A DNA stretch of 64,000 bases from Perognathus longimembris pacificus (lineage: Eukaryota; Chordata; Mammalia; Rodentia; Heteromyidae). How positions within the stretch are numbered: position 1 is the first letter of the stretch; each line of letters opens with the position of its first letter. The DNA lies in the NCBI RefSeq assembly GCF_023159225.1, contig NC_063176.1, positions 4,786,963-4,850,962 on the forward strand, given 5' to 3'. The translations under genes were made by a program, and so were the position numbers. Shown here piece by piece: positions 34,007-44,144 of this stretch. The notes beneath the pieces were generated by a model. The model saw only the letters and a list, made by a program, of their open reading frames with translations. It was not told the origin of the DNA and made no database searches.

Positions 34007-34111
34007 AGAGTCACACAGACTTTCATACTTAGGCTGGCTTCGAACTGTGCTCCTCAGATCTGAGCCTCCTAGTTAGGTAAAATTACAGGCATGAGCCACT
34101 GGTGCCTAGCC
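34007..34111 (-). mobile_element. B1-type head, truncated
   Basis: GGCTGGCTTCGAACTGTGCT to CAGGCATGAGCCACTGGTGC in reverse. Confidence 0.78.
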
Positions 34112-34902
34112 CAAGACTTAATTTTTATTTAATTCTTTCAAGTACATTGAATTATATACTTGCAAAACATTATCTTTTTGTTAATAACTGTGATGCATAT
34201 TGATCTGGTTTTGTGGTCAAGATCTATATTTTGGCAAATATATATATATATATATATTAAATGGATACAGATGAATTGAAAAAAAAAAGAAAGGACCACA
34301 ACACTTGCTGTTATGCAAAGTGAATTCATATGAAGTGTAGCAGTTCTTGAAACGACTTTGTTGGTCAGTATTAAGTGTTAACCGCCCACTGATCCTTGTT
34401 ATTCTGTCACGCTCTATTTTGTTCTAAAAGTGTTGACTGTATCGACATAAAGAGGGAACAAAAGAAAACTACAGCACATCACTCAATTGCAAATCAGCCT
34501 CGAGATCTGTAAACGTTTCTCCTGGCTTTTCACACTTGTGCCTGAAATGGGTTGAGCCCAGTGGAACAGGTCCTTGGAGATGACATCTGGACAATGCTTG
34601 CCTCTGTCTGATCTCAGCTTATTCGGATAAGGGTTTAGAGGAGCTGCTTTAAGAAATTATTGATCAAGATGCACTGCACTCTTACAATGACATGTTGAAT
34701 TGAAACCCCTTTGTACAACTACAAAAAGAAAAAAAAACCCACACAAACAAATAAACAAAAACCACAGAACCAAACTAAAAAGACGTTGTTCTCCTATGCT
34801 TTTTTGGACCTGCTTTTGTTGAACATAATGGAAAAGGATGCTTTCAGATATTCAGGCAGGATCTGACAGGTTTCGGATCCACAGATTAGAGAGGAGGGAG
34901 GA

Positions 34903-34975
34903 TTTAAAAGGCTGAGAAGGAAAAACATCATGTCTGTGATGCCAGAGACTCCCAGCCCATCCTTTTTCCGGGAAT
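34903..34975 (+). promoter_or_regulatory. Candidate TATA-like box and first exon of TMPRSS11E
   Basis: TTTAAAA at 34903-34909 lies about 25 bases upstream of a short segment. That segment holds two in-frame ATGs (34930, 34939) and ends at a consensus donor GTAAGTGG (34976). The ATG-34930 frame joined to exon 2 meets a TGA that overlaps ATG 43363. The frame that matches exon 2 has no ATG of its own, but the splice would make one (AT at 34974-34975 plus G at 43350). No MYRP-type coding, typical of family first exons, is present. This is inference only, with no conservation or transcript evidence. Confidence 0.25.
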
Positions 34976-35117
34976 GTAAGTGGCTTGCGGGGGTGGCTGA
35001 GTTCTCTGCATTTTTAAGAGAAGCAATTCTAAAACGGTAGAACGAGACTCAGGGAAATCAAAATTATTATCCAGGCATCATTAAGATCTACTTTGTGACC
35101 TTTCATCCGAAGATGCC

Positions 35118-35170
35118 TGATGATCTCTCTCTCTCTTTTTCTCTCTCTCCCTCTCTCTCTCTGTCTCTCT
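35118..35170. repeat. (CT)n microsatellite
   Basis: About 50 bases of CT with TTTT and CCC interruptions. Confidence 0.93.
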
Positions 35171-35261
35171 TGAAACTGCAGAAAAACAAACACAAGAGGA
35201 TTTAGCATTTTGTTTAAAGTTGAACGCGTGTCAGTGCAGAATGAAATAATAATCACTAGCA

Positions 35262-35425
35262 TTTATTTCATTTATTAGGTGCCTACTAACAATGATTATA
35301 TTATGTTACCCACTCCTCAGATGAGAAAACTGAGGTTCAGAGAGGTACCATTTTACCTGGGAAAGCAAAACTGGGAATTAACCCAGGTCTGTCTGACTCC
35401 AAAGCCTATATTCTGAATTACAGTG
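35262..35425 (-). mobile_element. MIR
   Basis: A well preserved MIR in reverse: CAGATGAGAAAACTGAGGTT, CAGAGAGGTACC, and AACCCAGGTCTGTCTGACTC. Confidence 0.85.
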
Positions 35426-35895
35426 CTGTACAGTGCTTACAGTGTTTGTTTATATAAGGGGTTCTTCAGCTAGTTTGGCTTACCTGTTTCATTGTATTAA
35501 AAAGAACTTTTATTTTCAAGGAATAGCATTATTATTCACTAAGCATTACGAAATAGACCTCTGAGACTGACAGAAAGGAAGCACTGGGATCCCATTTCTC
35601 TCTTCCAAAGCACACTGCACACTGCAAGCCTAGGTAATTTGCCTGTGGCCACAGCATGGGTGAGTCAGTCCATGCTAGAGATAGAATCTGCCCTCCCAGA
35701 CACCTGTGTCCCGAGTTCATGTGAAGAAGAGTGAAATGAGTAAAGATGAGAGCATGACTCAAGAAGGTCTCCTGTTATTATTTCTAATACCACTTAAACT
35801 TGCATAAAATAGATGGCCCTTTTAAGATTACAGCATCTGTACCTATATTATTGAGTAAATGTTAGCAGCTATAAGAAAATCTCTAGTGGCTCCCT
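35426..35895. other. No recognised gene
   Basis: Possibly a second old MIR-like relic around 35620-35720 (GGTAATTTGCCTGTGGCCAC). Otherwise nothing is recognised. Confidence 0.4.
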
Positions 35896-35965
35896 TTTCT
35901 CCTCCCTCCCTCCCTCCCTCCCTCTCTTCTTCCTCCTTCCTTCCCTCCCTTCCTCCCTTCCTTCC
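35896..35965. repeat. (CCCT)n / (CTTC)n pyrimidine repeat
   Basis: About 70 bases of CCCT and TTCC units, at the end of a reverse ID-like monomer. Confidence 0.95.
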
Positions 35966-36040
35966 ATCTTTTGGGATGCTGAAGTTTGAACAAGTGCTTG
36001 CTAGACAAGTGCTCTGCCACTTGGGCCACATATCTGGCCC
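35966..36040 (-). mobile_element. ID-like single monomer
   Basis: GAACAAGTGCTTGCTAGACA and GCTCTGCCACTTGGGCCACA resemble a reverse tRNA-like SINE monomer. Confidence 0.55.
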
Positions 36041-36490
36041 AAGCATTTTTCTTTTCAAAATCATTCCATTATGTTCAAGAGTACACTTACTGCATGTGAA
36101 TTGTTATCTTTCTTCTATATTTTCAGAGTGTATAATTCCCTATGACTGACTTCAATGACATCGTTTGTTAAGTTTATGCTAGGATACTGGCTTTTATAAT
36201 TGCTCACTCGATCATGCTAGTTTGTTACTTAAGCTGAAGAGTTTGAGAAAAAAATCAAATATATTATTGTATTAGTGTATTGGACTTTCAGTAACCCCAT
36301 TTATAAGTTTGTAAAGTCCTATCAATTACTTAATAGTACCTCTATATTTTTTTGTACTACATCTGTTTGTAATTATCACTTTCAGAAGATCAGGCCAAGT
36401 GTCAACCTAAATTATCCATTTGAAGTAAACTGCTTTATACCATATCTGTTAAAGAACTTAATAAAAGATCATGACAATAATGTCAGAAAG
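36041..36490. other. No recognised feature
   Basis: AT-rich single-copy-looking DNA. Confidence 0.5.
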
Positions 36491-36700
36491 TTGGGCTGGG
36501 GATATAGCCTAGTGGCAAGAGTGCCTGCCTCGGATACACGAGGCCCTAGGTTCGATTCCCCAGCACCACATATACAGAAAACGGCCAGAAGCGGCGCTGT
36601 GGCTCAAGTGGCAGAGTGCTAGCCTTGAGCGGGAAGAAGCCAGGGACAGTGCTCAGGCCCTGAGTCCAAGGCCCAGGACTGGCCAAAAAAAAAAAAATAA
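36491..36700 (+). mobile_element. Young ID-Geo SINE with 15-bp target duplication
   Basis: Full dimer. AATAATGTCAGAAAG at 36476-36490 is repeated exactly at 36701-36715. It is nearly identical to the copy at 44815, so both belong to a recently active subfamily. Confidence 0.96.
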
Positions 36701-36815
36701 AATAATGTCAGAAAGATTAGAGGCATTCCTTGCTGTGGTGTTACCACCAACATCTATATAATATACTATCTAACAAAGTCTGGTATCATATGTACTCTTC
36801 CCAACCTTCTTTTAT

Positions 36816-37015
36816 TTTTTTTGGCCAGTCCTCGGCTTGAACTCAGGGCCTGAGCACTGTCCCTGGCTTCTTTTTGCTCAAGGCTAGCACTCTACCACTC
36901 GAGCCACAGAGCCACTTCTGGCCTTTTCTGTGTATGTGGTGCTGGGGAATCGAACCCAGGGCTTCATGCATGGTAGGCAAGCACTCTACCACTAAGCTAA
37001 GTTACATCCCAGTCC
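36816..37015 (-). mobile_element. ID-Geo SINE with 15-bp target duplication
   Basis: Reverse copy. CCAACCTTCTTTTAT at 36801-36815 and CCAACTTTCTTTTAT at 37016-37030 differ by one base. Confidence 0.92.
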
Positions 37016-37909
37016 CCAACTTTCTTTTATACTAGGTAGGAGACGAAATACTTCAACCTGAGTGGTTAGAAATAGGAACGGTTAAACCGTGACTTTTTCA
37101 TTAGTTAACAGTTAATATGTGGTTGATTTTCCTGTCACAGTAATTACTAAGGACTTACTGTTTTATGAAGCAATACTGCTTTTTTTTATGTCAAGTTCCT
37201 GCCTACCATTTCAGTCATCTTTAGGCATTTTACAATAAAATAATGCTTTCTAAATATTTTGATGATATTTATAGAATCATTGTTAGATATATTTTTAATT
37301 ATGTGCTTTGCACCTGAATGATTTCACATAGTCCAGTCTTACCAAAATGCTTCCACTGAATATGATGGTATTTGCCAGTGTTGAGAGACATAATTACATG
37401 ATAAAGCTAGCTTTTGTGACTTTGTTGAGAGCAGCAGAGACTAGTGTCTGCCTAATAAGCATAAGAACCTAACTACAAAACAACAACAGGAAAACTAGTA
37501 CAGATTATATTTTATTGCATGACATAGTATTCCTTTGATGAAGGCCTAAGAATTTTATTGCTGATGGCAATTGCTCTGATTGTCTCATGGGTATCATGAA
37601 GAAGGTACCAGAGCAGAATTAGCTTGTTTTTGGTTTTTAGTTTTGTCTTCGAGCTGGCTGATAGAAAGTTATCCGTTTTGTGGCCCGAGTTAATGTAATG
37701 TCTCTATATAAATTATGTTATATACATAGATTTAGTACTATTTGCATTTTGTTTTTACTTATGTTTCTCTTCCTCTTGCATTCCCAAAATTTATTTACTG
37801 CTTTTCTCACATACCATACATACACATCCATATGTATGTAAGTATGTGTTTTTTTTTTAAATTCTTTTTTGGTATGTATGTTTTTATAAGGCACTTCAAA
37901 TCATTCTTG
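37016..37909. other. No recognised feature
   Basis: AT-rich DNA, no element or exon identified. Confidence 0.5.
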
Positions 37910-37984
37910 GATTTGGAGATGTAGCTCAGTGACAGAGTATTTGCTTACTGTGTTTGAGGCTCAGGGTTCAATCCCCACTACTTC
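37910..37984 (+). mobile_element. Single ID-like monomer
   Basis: TTGGAGATGTAGCTCAGTGA (A box) and GGGTTCAATCCCCACT (B box) with an A-rich tail and no second monomer. Confidence 0.75.
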
Positions 37985-39379
37985 AAAAACAAACAAACAA
38001 TGAATTTCTCATCATTTATGCTGGTGGTTTAAAAATAAAATGGCAATGGTTGTCTGGTAATTAGACTACTATCTTATAATTATGACTCCTTCATGAGAAT
38101 TAGTCACAATTATTATTATACGTAATGTATACCTTACAATTCAATCCAAGGGCTTGGCTAATGTTGTCAGATACTTTGTAGATATCTCCTGAGTGCCAGT
38201 AGATAGTATAGAAATATGTTATTTACAATTTTATAAGGAGCAATTTGCCTGCATTTCTTTTAGAAAACACCATTGTAAACATATGATTGACACACAGATC
38301 TACAACATTTTATTTGGTTTCCAGTTGAATGCCTTCATGTTCTTCAAGAGTGTAAGAGTGAAACATCATACCAGCCTCTGTGGGTATGAGTTTTCTTCAG
38401 GGCCTAAAGACACAGTCCTATGAGCTAAGCTAGGAACAATACATGAAAAAAGGCCTTGCTCATCTGACGATTGCTTATGGCTGGATTTACATTCCAGTTG
38501 CAGCCCCAAGCACTTGCATCAGAGAAGGTAAAGTTTAGAAAGCCTAAAGGAGTTGTGCGGCGGACCTTCATGTGAAACGTGGCCAAACTCTGGCTTCAGA
38601 AGCTAATAATAATTATTTGTAATGACCAATGTGATATCATTTACTGTCATCAGAGCCTGTATCTATGGACATGTAATGGGCATGCCCCTTTAAGCAGCTC
38701 TTCTGTACGGGACTGCTGAAACCCGGGAACTGAGAATATCAGCACTGAGTGTACATAAATGTATTACTTGAAACACTGTAGAGTTAGGGGAGAATTCAGT
38801 GTAATTCCTTAGGCAAAAAATCACAGTTTAACAAAATAGATACCAGGAAACAAGTACTGAGGTGCGGCGAGTGGAGTTTAGGGAAGGAGGGTAGAGGCTT
38901 GACGAAAAGGTGACGATGAAGTAAGCAGAACATCAACATATAACCTGTAACATTTAAGGGAAGTGGAGGAAGGGGTGAGTTGGGAGGGGTGAGTAAGGAC
39001 GTCAGAAGGAGAGACTTGATGACGACGGGTTGTACTCTTATACTGCTGTGTGGAGGGGCAACTCGATTGTACCACTGTAACAGTGGTGCTGTACAGAGGC
39101 CTTTTATGGCACGCTTTGGTCTGAGGCACCTGTGCGCTGAGACTTACCATCTTCCGTCTTGACACAAGGTAACAGCACATGTGAAATACCAGATTTTCCC
39201 CCTTGCCTTTTTGTTTTGGTGCTTATTTTTTTTCTCAGCACTTGAAGTATGACACTTTAAGAAGTGATCATTACAATGCAATTGATTGACTATGTAAAAG
39301 GGCTAATAAAATAAACCTGTGTTTAAACTGCTGTGTTTCCCTAACCTAACTTGTCACCAAGTATACTTGTTTCCAAATT

Positions 39380-39505
39380 CTATATGTATATATGGCTTAT
39401 CAACAATTGCACTTATTCCCAAATTATATGAATATATACGTGTGTACATACATATATGTATATATATGAAAACAAGTGGATATTATATATATATATGAAA
39501 GCAAT
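39380..39505. repeat. TATATG-rich simple repeat
   Basis: TATATGTATATATG and related units in two clusters. Confidence 0.8.
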
Positions 39506-39814
39506 TGAATACCACAGAGGTGTTAGAATTCAACCCAATCTAGGATTTTAAATGAGGAGGTTTAGATAAGTTGCATCAGGAACAAATGATGTTTGAACAA
39601 GTGTTTGTTTACTTGCGGTGGGTGTTAATCACTCACGTGTCTGTTGATATGTAAAATAGATTTATTTTATTACATTAAGGTTTTTATGAGAATGTTTTCT
39701 AACCATATTTTATTTGAAACACATTGAATCACTTGTGGCAGAACAAAGTAATTAAGAAACAGGGTAAATTATACCTCAGTGAAAGTCAGCAAGTAGAAAA
39801 AAGGAACGGAGAGA

Positions 39815-39862
39815 GAGAGAGACGGAAAGAGAGAGAGGAAAAAAAAGAGACAGAAGAGTGAT
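39815..39862. repeat. GA-rich tract
   Basis: GAGAGAGAGA with A-runs and CGG interruptions. Confidence 0.85.
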
Positions 39863-41263
39863 CCACAAAACTGCGAAAGGAAGAGATAGTGCTTCACACG
39901 TCAAACAGCTCAGAAATGTGGGCATTACCAGCATTACTAATAATTAAGATAATTATGATGATAACCATTCCTGCTGTTTGTACAATGAGATTTTTTTTCA
40001 CATGAGAGTTCGAAGGGCTAAAATTCTTTCATAATTTTACGTTTACAGCAAGGTTAGGAGAATGGAAATGGGATGCCAGATTTCTCAGAGAAAGCAAGAG
40101 AGAACTGAATCTGCTAGTACAAGATGGCAGAGCAAAAAAGCTGGTGGCAGTGTGCAGAAAAATGCTCTCTTGGCTTTCTTCATGGTTTATGCAAATGTTT
40201 TTTGACTGGAGTCTTTTTCTGTCTTTGTCCCATAATATCCCTCTTGCCAAAACCACCAAAGGAATTGTGGAAGGGGGTAATCAGGAGAGTGCACGTAGCA
40301 CGTCCTTCCTGTTAAAAATGAATAATTCAGAGTCTCTTTTAAAATAATATTTTGCTATGCCCAAATGTGTACAGTTTTATTATTTTTAAAAGCTGGGATG
40401 TAAAATATGTATTATTCTGAAATATTTTATGACTTAACACATCACTGGTCTTCTTGTGTTAGTGACTTTAGGTTGATTCTCATCAGTTTAATGATTGCAC
40501 TGTTTACACTTCTGTTTTGACTAAATGTTATTACAGAATAAATACAACTTATATATTATAACTCACAATTCTATAGAGCAATCATGTCCTTCTTATACTT
40601 TCACCATAATCCCTATGAGCATGAATTCATATTCTTAATCTGACCCACATTGATATTTGTTCTATTCTTCCCTCTGCATAGCCCCCTGAAGTTTTGCGTA
40701 CATCTGCTGAATGCATCTCCCTTTTTCTGCAACGGATGAATAGCGGGGAATGAGAAATGAAGCAACAGGACTTGGTTTGGGGAGCTTCTTAGACACAATT
40801 GCAAATAGAAGAATAAACTCCTCCTAGACAAGTATTTTTATATTATAGCAATTGCCATTTAGAAACAGGTGTTTGGAATCATACTCGAGGGAGAAATGGA
40901 GATAGATGGAAGAGATTGGAGAGGGGAAGATACAGTTTCCCTGGCTACTGCCTCTTGGGAAAGTCACAGAAACAAGGGAGATGTAGCAGTCCCTTGAGCC
41001 TGCTACACAACACCCTCATACCTTAAGCGGAGGCAGAGTCTCAGAGACATGATGACACCATTTGTTTAGAAGTCACTGCTCTGTATTCAGTGTCCAGGAT
41101 GGCCAGGATGTAATAGAGGTGTGTCAGGGAACAATGTAATATCGCTTCCTACTCCTATATCCCTTTGTCATGAATCCTCTTAATTCCTGTAAGCAAGAAT
41201 TGGTTATTGTGAAAGACTAATAATCCAGGAGAGGAGCAACATCACTAAACAAAAACCAGACTG

Positions 41264-42710
41264 AAGCTGGGAGCTCTTTTCTTTCTTTCTTTCTTTTTTT
41301 TTTTTTTAGGTAGCTCATTAGACTTTATTCTATTTTATATTTTTTTGTAAAAATCTCTTTGTTAAAAAACTTATTTTATTGTCAAAGTGAAGTACAGAGG
41401 GGTTAAGCTTTCATCTGTAATATAGTGAGTACCTCCTCCCTCATTTCCCCCTGCCTCCCCCTCCCCCCATGAGTTATACAGTTGGTTTACACCATAAAGT
41501 TTCTTAAGTATTTCTATTGCAGTGATTTGTCTTTTTGTCCTTTATCTCTCGATCTTGGTGTTCCCTTTCCCTTTCCTAATATACAATATCTAGGGTGTTA
41601 AAATCAGTTACAGTGCTATCAGGAGTAAAATTACATGAAGGGTGTAGAACAAAACAAAGCAACAACAACAAAAAGAAGGGCATGGTTTCACACGTTGTAT
41701 TGAAAGTTACTACAACAGTGATATGCTATATGTTTTCATAACTTGGCACAGGACGGAACTTTCTTAATAAAGGCCCAGAGATACAACAAAACAAAGAAAG
41801 GTTGGACAGATGCAAATCAAAACTAGACTGAGATTCCACCTCACCCCTGTAAGGATGTCCATCATCAGGAAAATTAATACTAACAAATGCTAGAGGGGAT
41901 GTGGCCAAAAGGGAACCTTACTACATTGTGGGTGGGAGTATAAACTTGTTTAATCACTTTGGAAAGCAGTATGGAGATTCCTCAAAAGGCTAAACATAAA
42001 GTTCCCCTATGACCCAGCAGCCCCACTTTTGGGCATTTACCCAAAAGATTACAAGCAAGACCACACCTAAAGCCACCAGCACAACTATGTTCATTGCAGC
42101 ACAATTTGTAATTGCTAAAATATGGAACCAACCCAGATGCCCCTCAGTAGACGAGTGGATCAAGAAAATGTGGTACATATACACAATGGAATTCTATGCC
42201 TCTATCAGAAAGAATGATATTGTTCCATTCGTAAGGAAATGGATAGACTTGGAAAAAAAATCATATAAGTGAAGTGAGCTAGACCCAAAGAAACGTAGAC
42301 TCTATGGTTCCCCTCATATGGAATAATTAGTACATGTCTAGGATAGTCCTAGCAGAGGATCACAATAGCTCAAGAGCTATGCCTGTGTGAACATATAAGA
42401 TGATGCTAAGCATCATCTTGTTTTTATATGATCTTGTTTTAACTTCAAGTTATAAAAGCAAGTGGGAGCTCTTTCCTCACGCCTGTAATCCTAGCTCTTC
42501 AGGAGGCTGAAAGCTGAGAGTTGAGATTCAAAGCCAGCCCTGGCAGGAAAGCCCAAGAGATTCTTATCTCCAATTAACCACCAAGAAGTTGGAAGTGGAG
42601 CTGTAGCTTGAATGATAGAGTACTGGCCCTGGGTCCTGGGTAAAAAAAAGGGGTGGGGGGAGGGACCACACCATGGCCCCCGAGTTCAAGCTCCAGTGCC
42701 AGCATGAAAG
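41264..42710 (+). mobile_element. B1-Geo SINE split by an L1
   Basis: The first bases of the SINE head (AAGCTGGGAGCTCTTT) end at 41279. The head resumes after the L1 with CCTCACGCCTGTAATCCTAG at 42475 and continues through the linker and Geo tail to about 42710. Confidence 0.82.
41280..42462 (-). mobile_element. 5'-inverted (twin-primed) L1 with target duplication
   Basis: The insert is flanked by TGGGAGCTCTTT at 41268-41279 and 42463-42474. From 41280 to about 41748 it is L1 3' UTR on the minus strand, with its A-tail at the left. From about 41749 to 42462 it is the adjoining L1 part (ORF2 C-terminus plus early 3' UTR) on the plus strand, that is, inverted. The ORF2 piece is recognisable from CPSVDEWIKKMWYIYTMEFY. 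The two segments are contiguous in the L1 consensus, with a short shared patch (CAAGTTAT...) at the break. The element is dead. Confidence 0.9.
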
Positions 42711-43074
42711 ACAAACAAAACCAAGGATGAGCTACACGTTTTACTAACATGGGCGTGAGGAAATCTCATGAAGAAAAGATTTACAGTAGCATATCTTAAA
42801 TTAGAGGTTAATATTAGCTCAAAGATTCAGGCTCTTACCAGGGGGGCTCTGGTAATCTCTTGTGTGTATCCTCAAATACTGATTTGGCAGTAATAAAATG
42901 AGAAAGCAAGTAGAATTAGATGTTCTCTCTGCCACAAGGTAAGGTTCCAGCTTTAACATGCTTTACAATGTGCTTATAATTCAACAGTGCTAGGATGTAC
43001 TTTAAACAGGTAGACTTTACAATGCCTCATGCTATAGCTTGCGCGCAGTGGGTTCAACAAGTAATCGCTTTCCA

Positions 43075-43235
43075 TAGGCCAGCAACTATTAGAAGCACTT
43101 TATTTTTACAACAGTCCTATGAGATAGGTATTGTTAGCATCATCACCATTGTAAGACAAGAAAAGTGAGGCATAGAAAAGGAAGATGGATGCCTAAAACC
43201 AGGCATGTAGAGCCACAATTGGTTTTAGTATCTGG
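43075..43235 (-). mobile_element. MIR relic
   Basis: ACAGTCCTATGAGATAGGTA, then AAGACAAGAAAAGTGAGGCA match a reverse MIR. It lies about 120 bp upstream of exon 2. Confidence 0.7.
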
Positions 43236-43349
43236 GTATCAGTTCTAAAAACAGTTAACTACTACTACTACCTGACTACCCTTGATTCCTCAGTTTTGCT
43301 GAGGTAGTGGATGTGGAGACGTAATCCATCTATGTACATTCTTTCTCAG

Positions 43350-43477
43350 GCGAGCTTCGACAATGAGGATCAGTAAGGGAAGATGTTTGGAGCCCTGGGT
43401 TATTGGCCTTATCACCTGTGTCTCCTTGATTGCGATGTCTGTATGCATTGGACTCACCGTTCACTATGTGAGATACA
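43350..43477 (+). CDS. TMPRSS11E: TMPRSS11E exon 2: cytoplasmic tail and transmembrane helix
   Basis: Acceptor TTCTTTCTCAG ends at 43349 and donor GTAAGTAC starts at 43478. The frame needs two bases from exon 1, then reads [20 protein letters not shown] and onward through a hydrophobic helix to [18 protein letters not shown] and [17 protein letters not shown] blocks identify TMPRSS11E. The segment before CLEPW is about five residues longer than the human form I recall and differs from it. An in-frame ATG at 43363 could start translation if exon 1 is non-coding. It ends in phase 1. Confidence 0.95.
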
Positions 43478-44110
43478 GTAAGTACGGGCTGCCCAGCTTC
43501 AGGTGATTCACTCCAAATATTTCCTCCTGTACCTGCCTGCCTGTTTTGATTTGCCTCCAGCTCCTTCAGCAGTACTATGATTCATTTGCATAATTGGGAC
43601 AAAGATGCCTTGACCTGTTTGTCTTTCATTTAATTCCCACTACCAGAGGATTCATTCTTCCATTCTTGATTGTAGCAATGCTTCCTGCTGGGAATAGCGT
43701 ACTAGTTTACATATTCATTGATTAGTGATAATGGAGTCTTAAATAGAGGAAGACCACAGATAGCTAGAATCCAGTGTCTTGAGTCCTTTGAGATTTCTGT
43801 TTAAATCAACTTGATTTAAAGTATTTACAATTTTACAAGTTTGTTCACAAATGTACTCGCTGTCTTACATATGAAACTGTAAGTCCTCTGTATATCACTT
43901 TGACAACAAGTTAATTAAAATATTACAATTTATAGAAACCTTGACATTCCAATAAGTCAATTATACAATTAAAGATCTTAGATATGGAGGTTCTGTTCTG
44001 TATAAGAAAATTGGAGAAGGCTGGGAGTGTGGCTTGGTAGTAGAGTGCTAGCTTTGAGCAAAGGAAGCTCAGGGACAGTGCCCAGGCCTTGCGGTCAAGC
44101 CCCAGGACTG

Positions 44111-44144
<34 letters not shown>

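Larger units (their letters stand above)
34112..35261. other. Unassigned DNA upstream of TMPRSS11E
   Basis: Includes (AT)n at 34239-34258, a weak L1-3'-end-like patch near 34650-34740, the candidate promoter/first exon at 34903-34975, and a (CT)n tract at 35118-35170. Confidence 0.45.
37985..41263. other. Long SINE-free stretch, no gene seen
   Basis: About 3.3 kb without recognisable SINEs or L1s. It holds AT-rich simple repeats near 39380-39505 and a GA-rich tract at 39815-39862. I found no conserved coding sequence. The 38860-39180 part has a few more CpGs and an unrecognised 100-codon minus-strand open frame. Confidence 0.5.

Noticed and set aside
34930..34975. Coding first exon starting MSVMPETPSPSFFRE fused directly to the protease
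   Set aside because: Joined to the normal exon 2 acceptor this frame reaches a TGA after five codons. Only a cryptic acceptor at 43354 would keep it open, so it was listed as a possible upstream frame instead.
36491..36570. tRNA-Ala gene (A and B boxes present)
   Set aside because: It is the ID head of a SINE with target duplications, a second monomer and an A-tail. The cloverleaf is not maintained.
38878..39180. 100-codon minus-strand frame as a small gene
   Set aside because: Ser/Thr-rich with no recognisable domain, no splice or promoter context, and length within chance expectation for this window.
42009..42272. Plus-strand frame with IKKMWYIYTMEFYASIRKN as a possible gene
   Set aside because: This is the C-terminus of L1 ORF2 inside a 5'-inverted, truncated L1.
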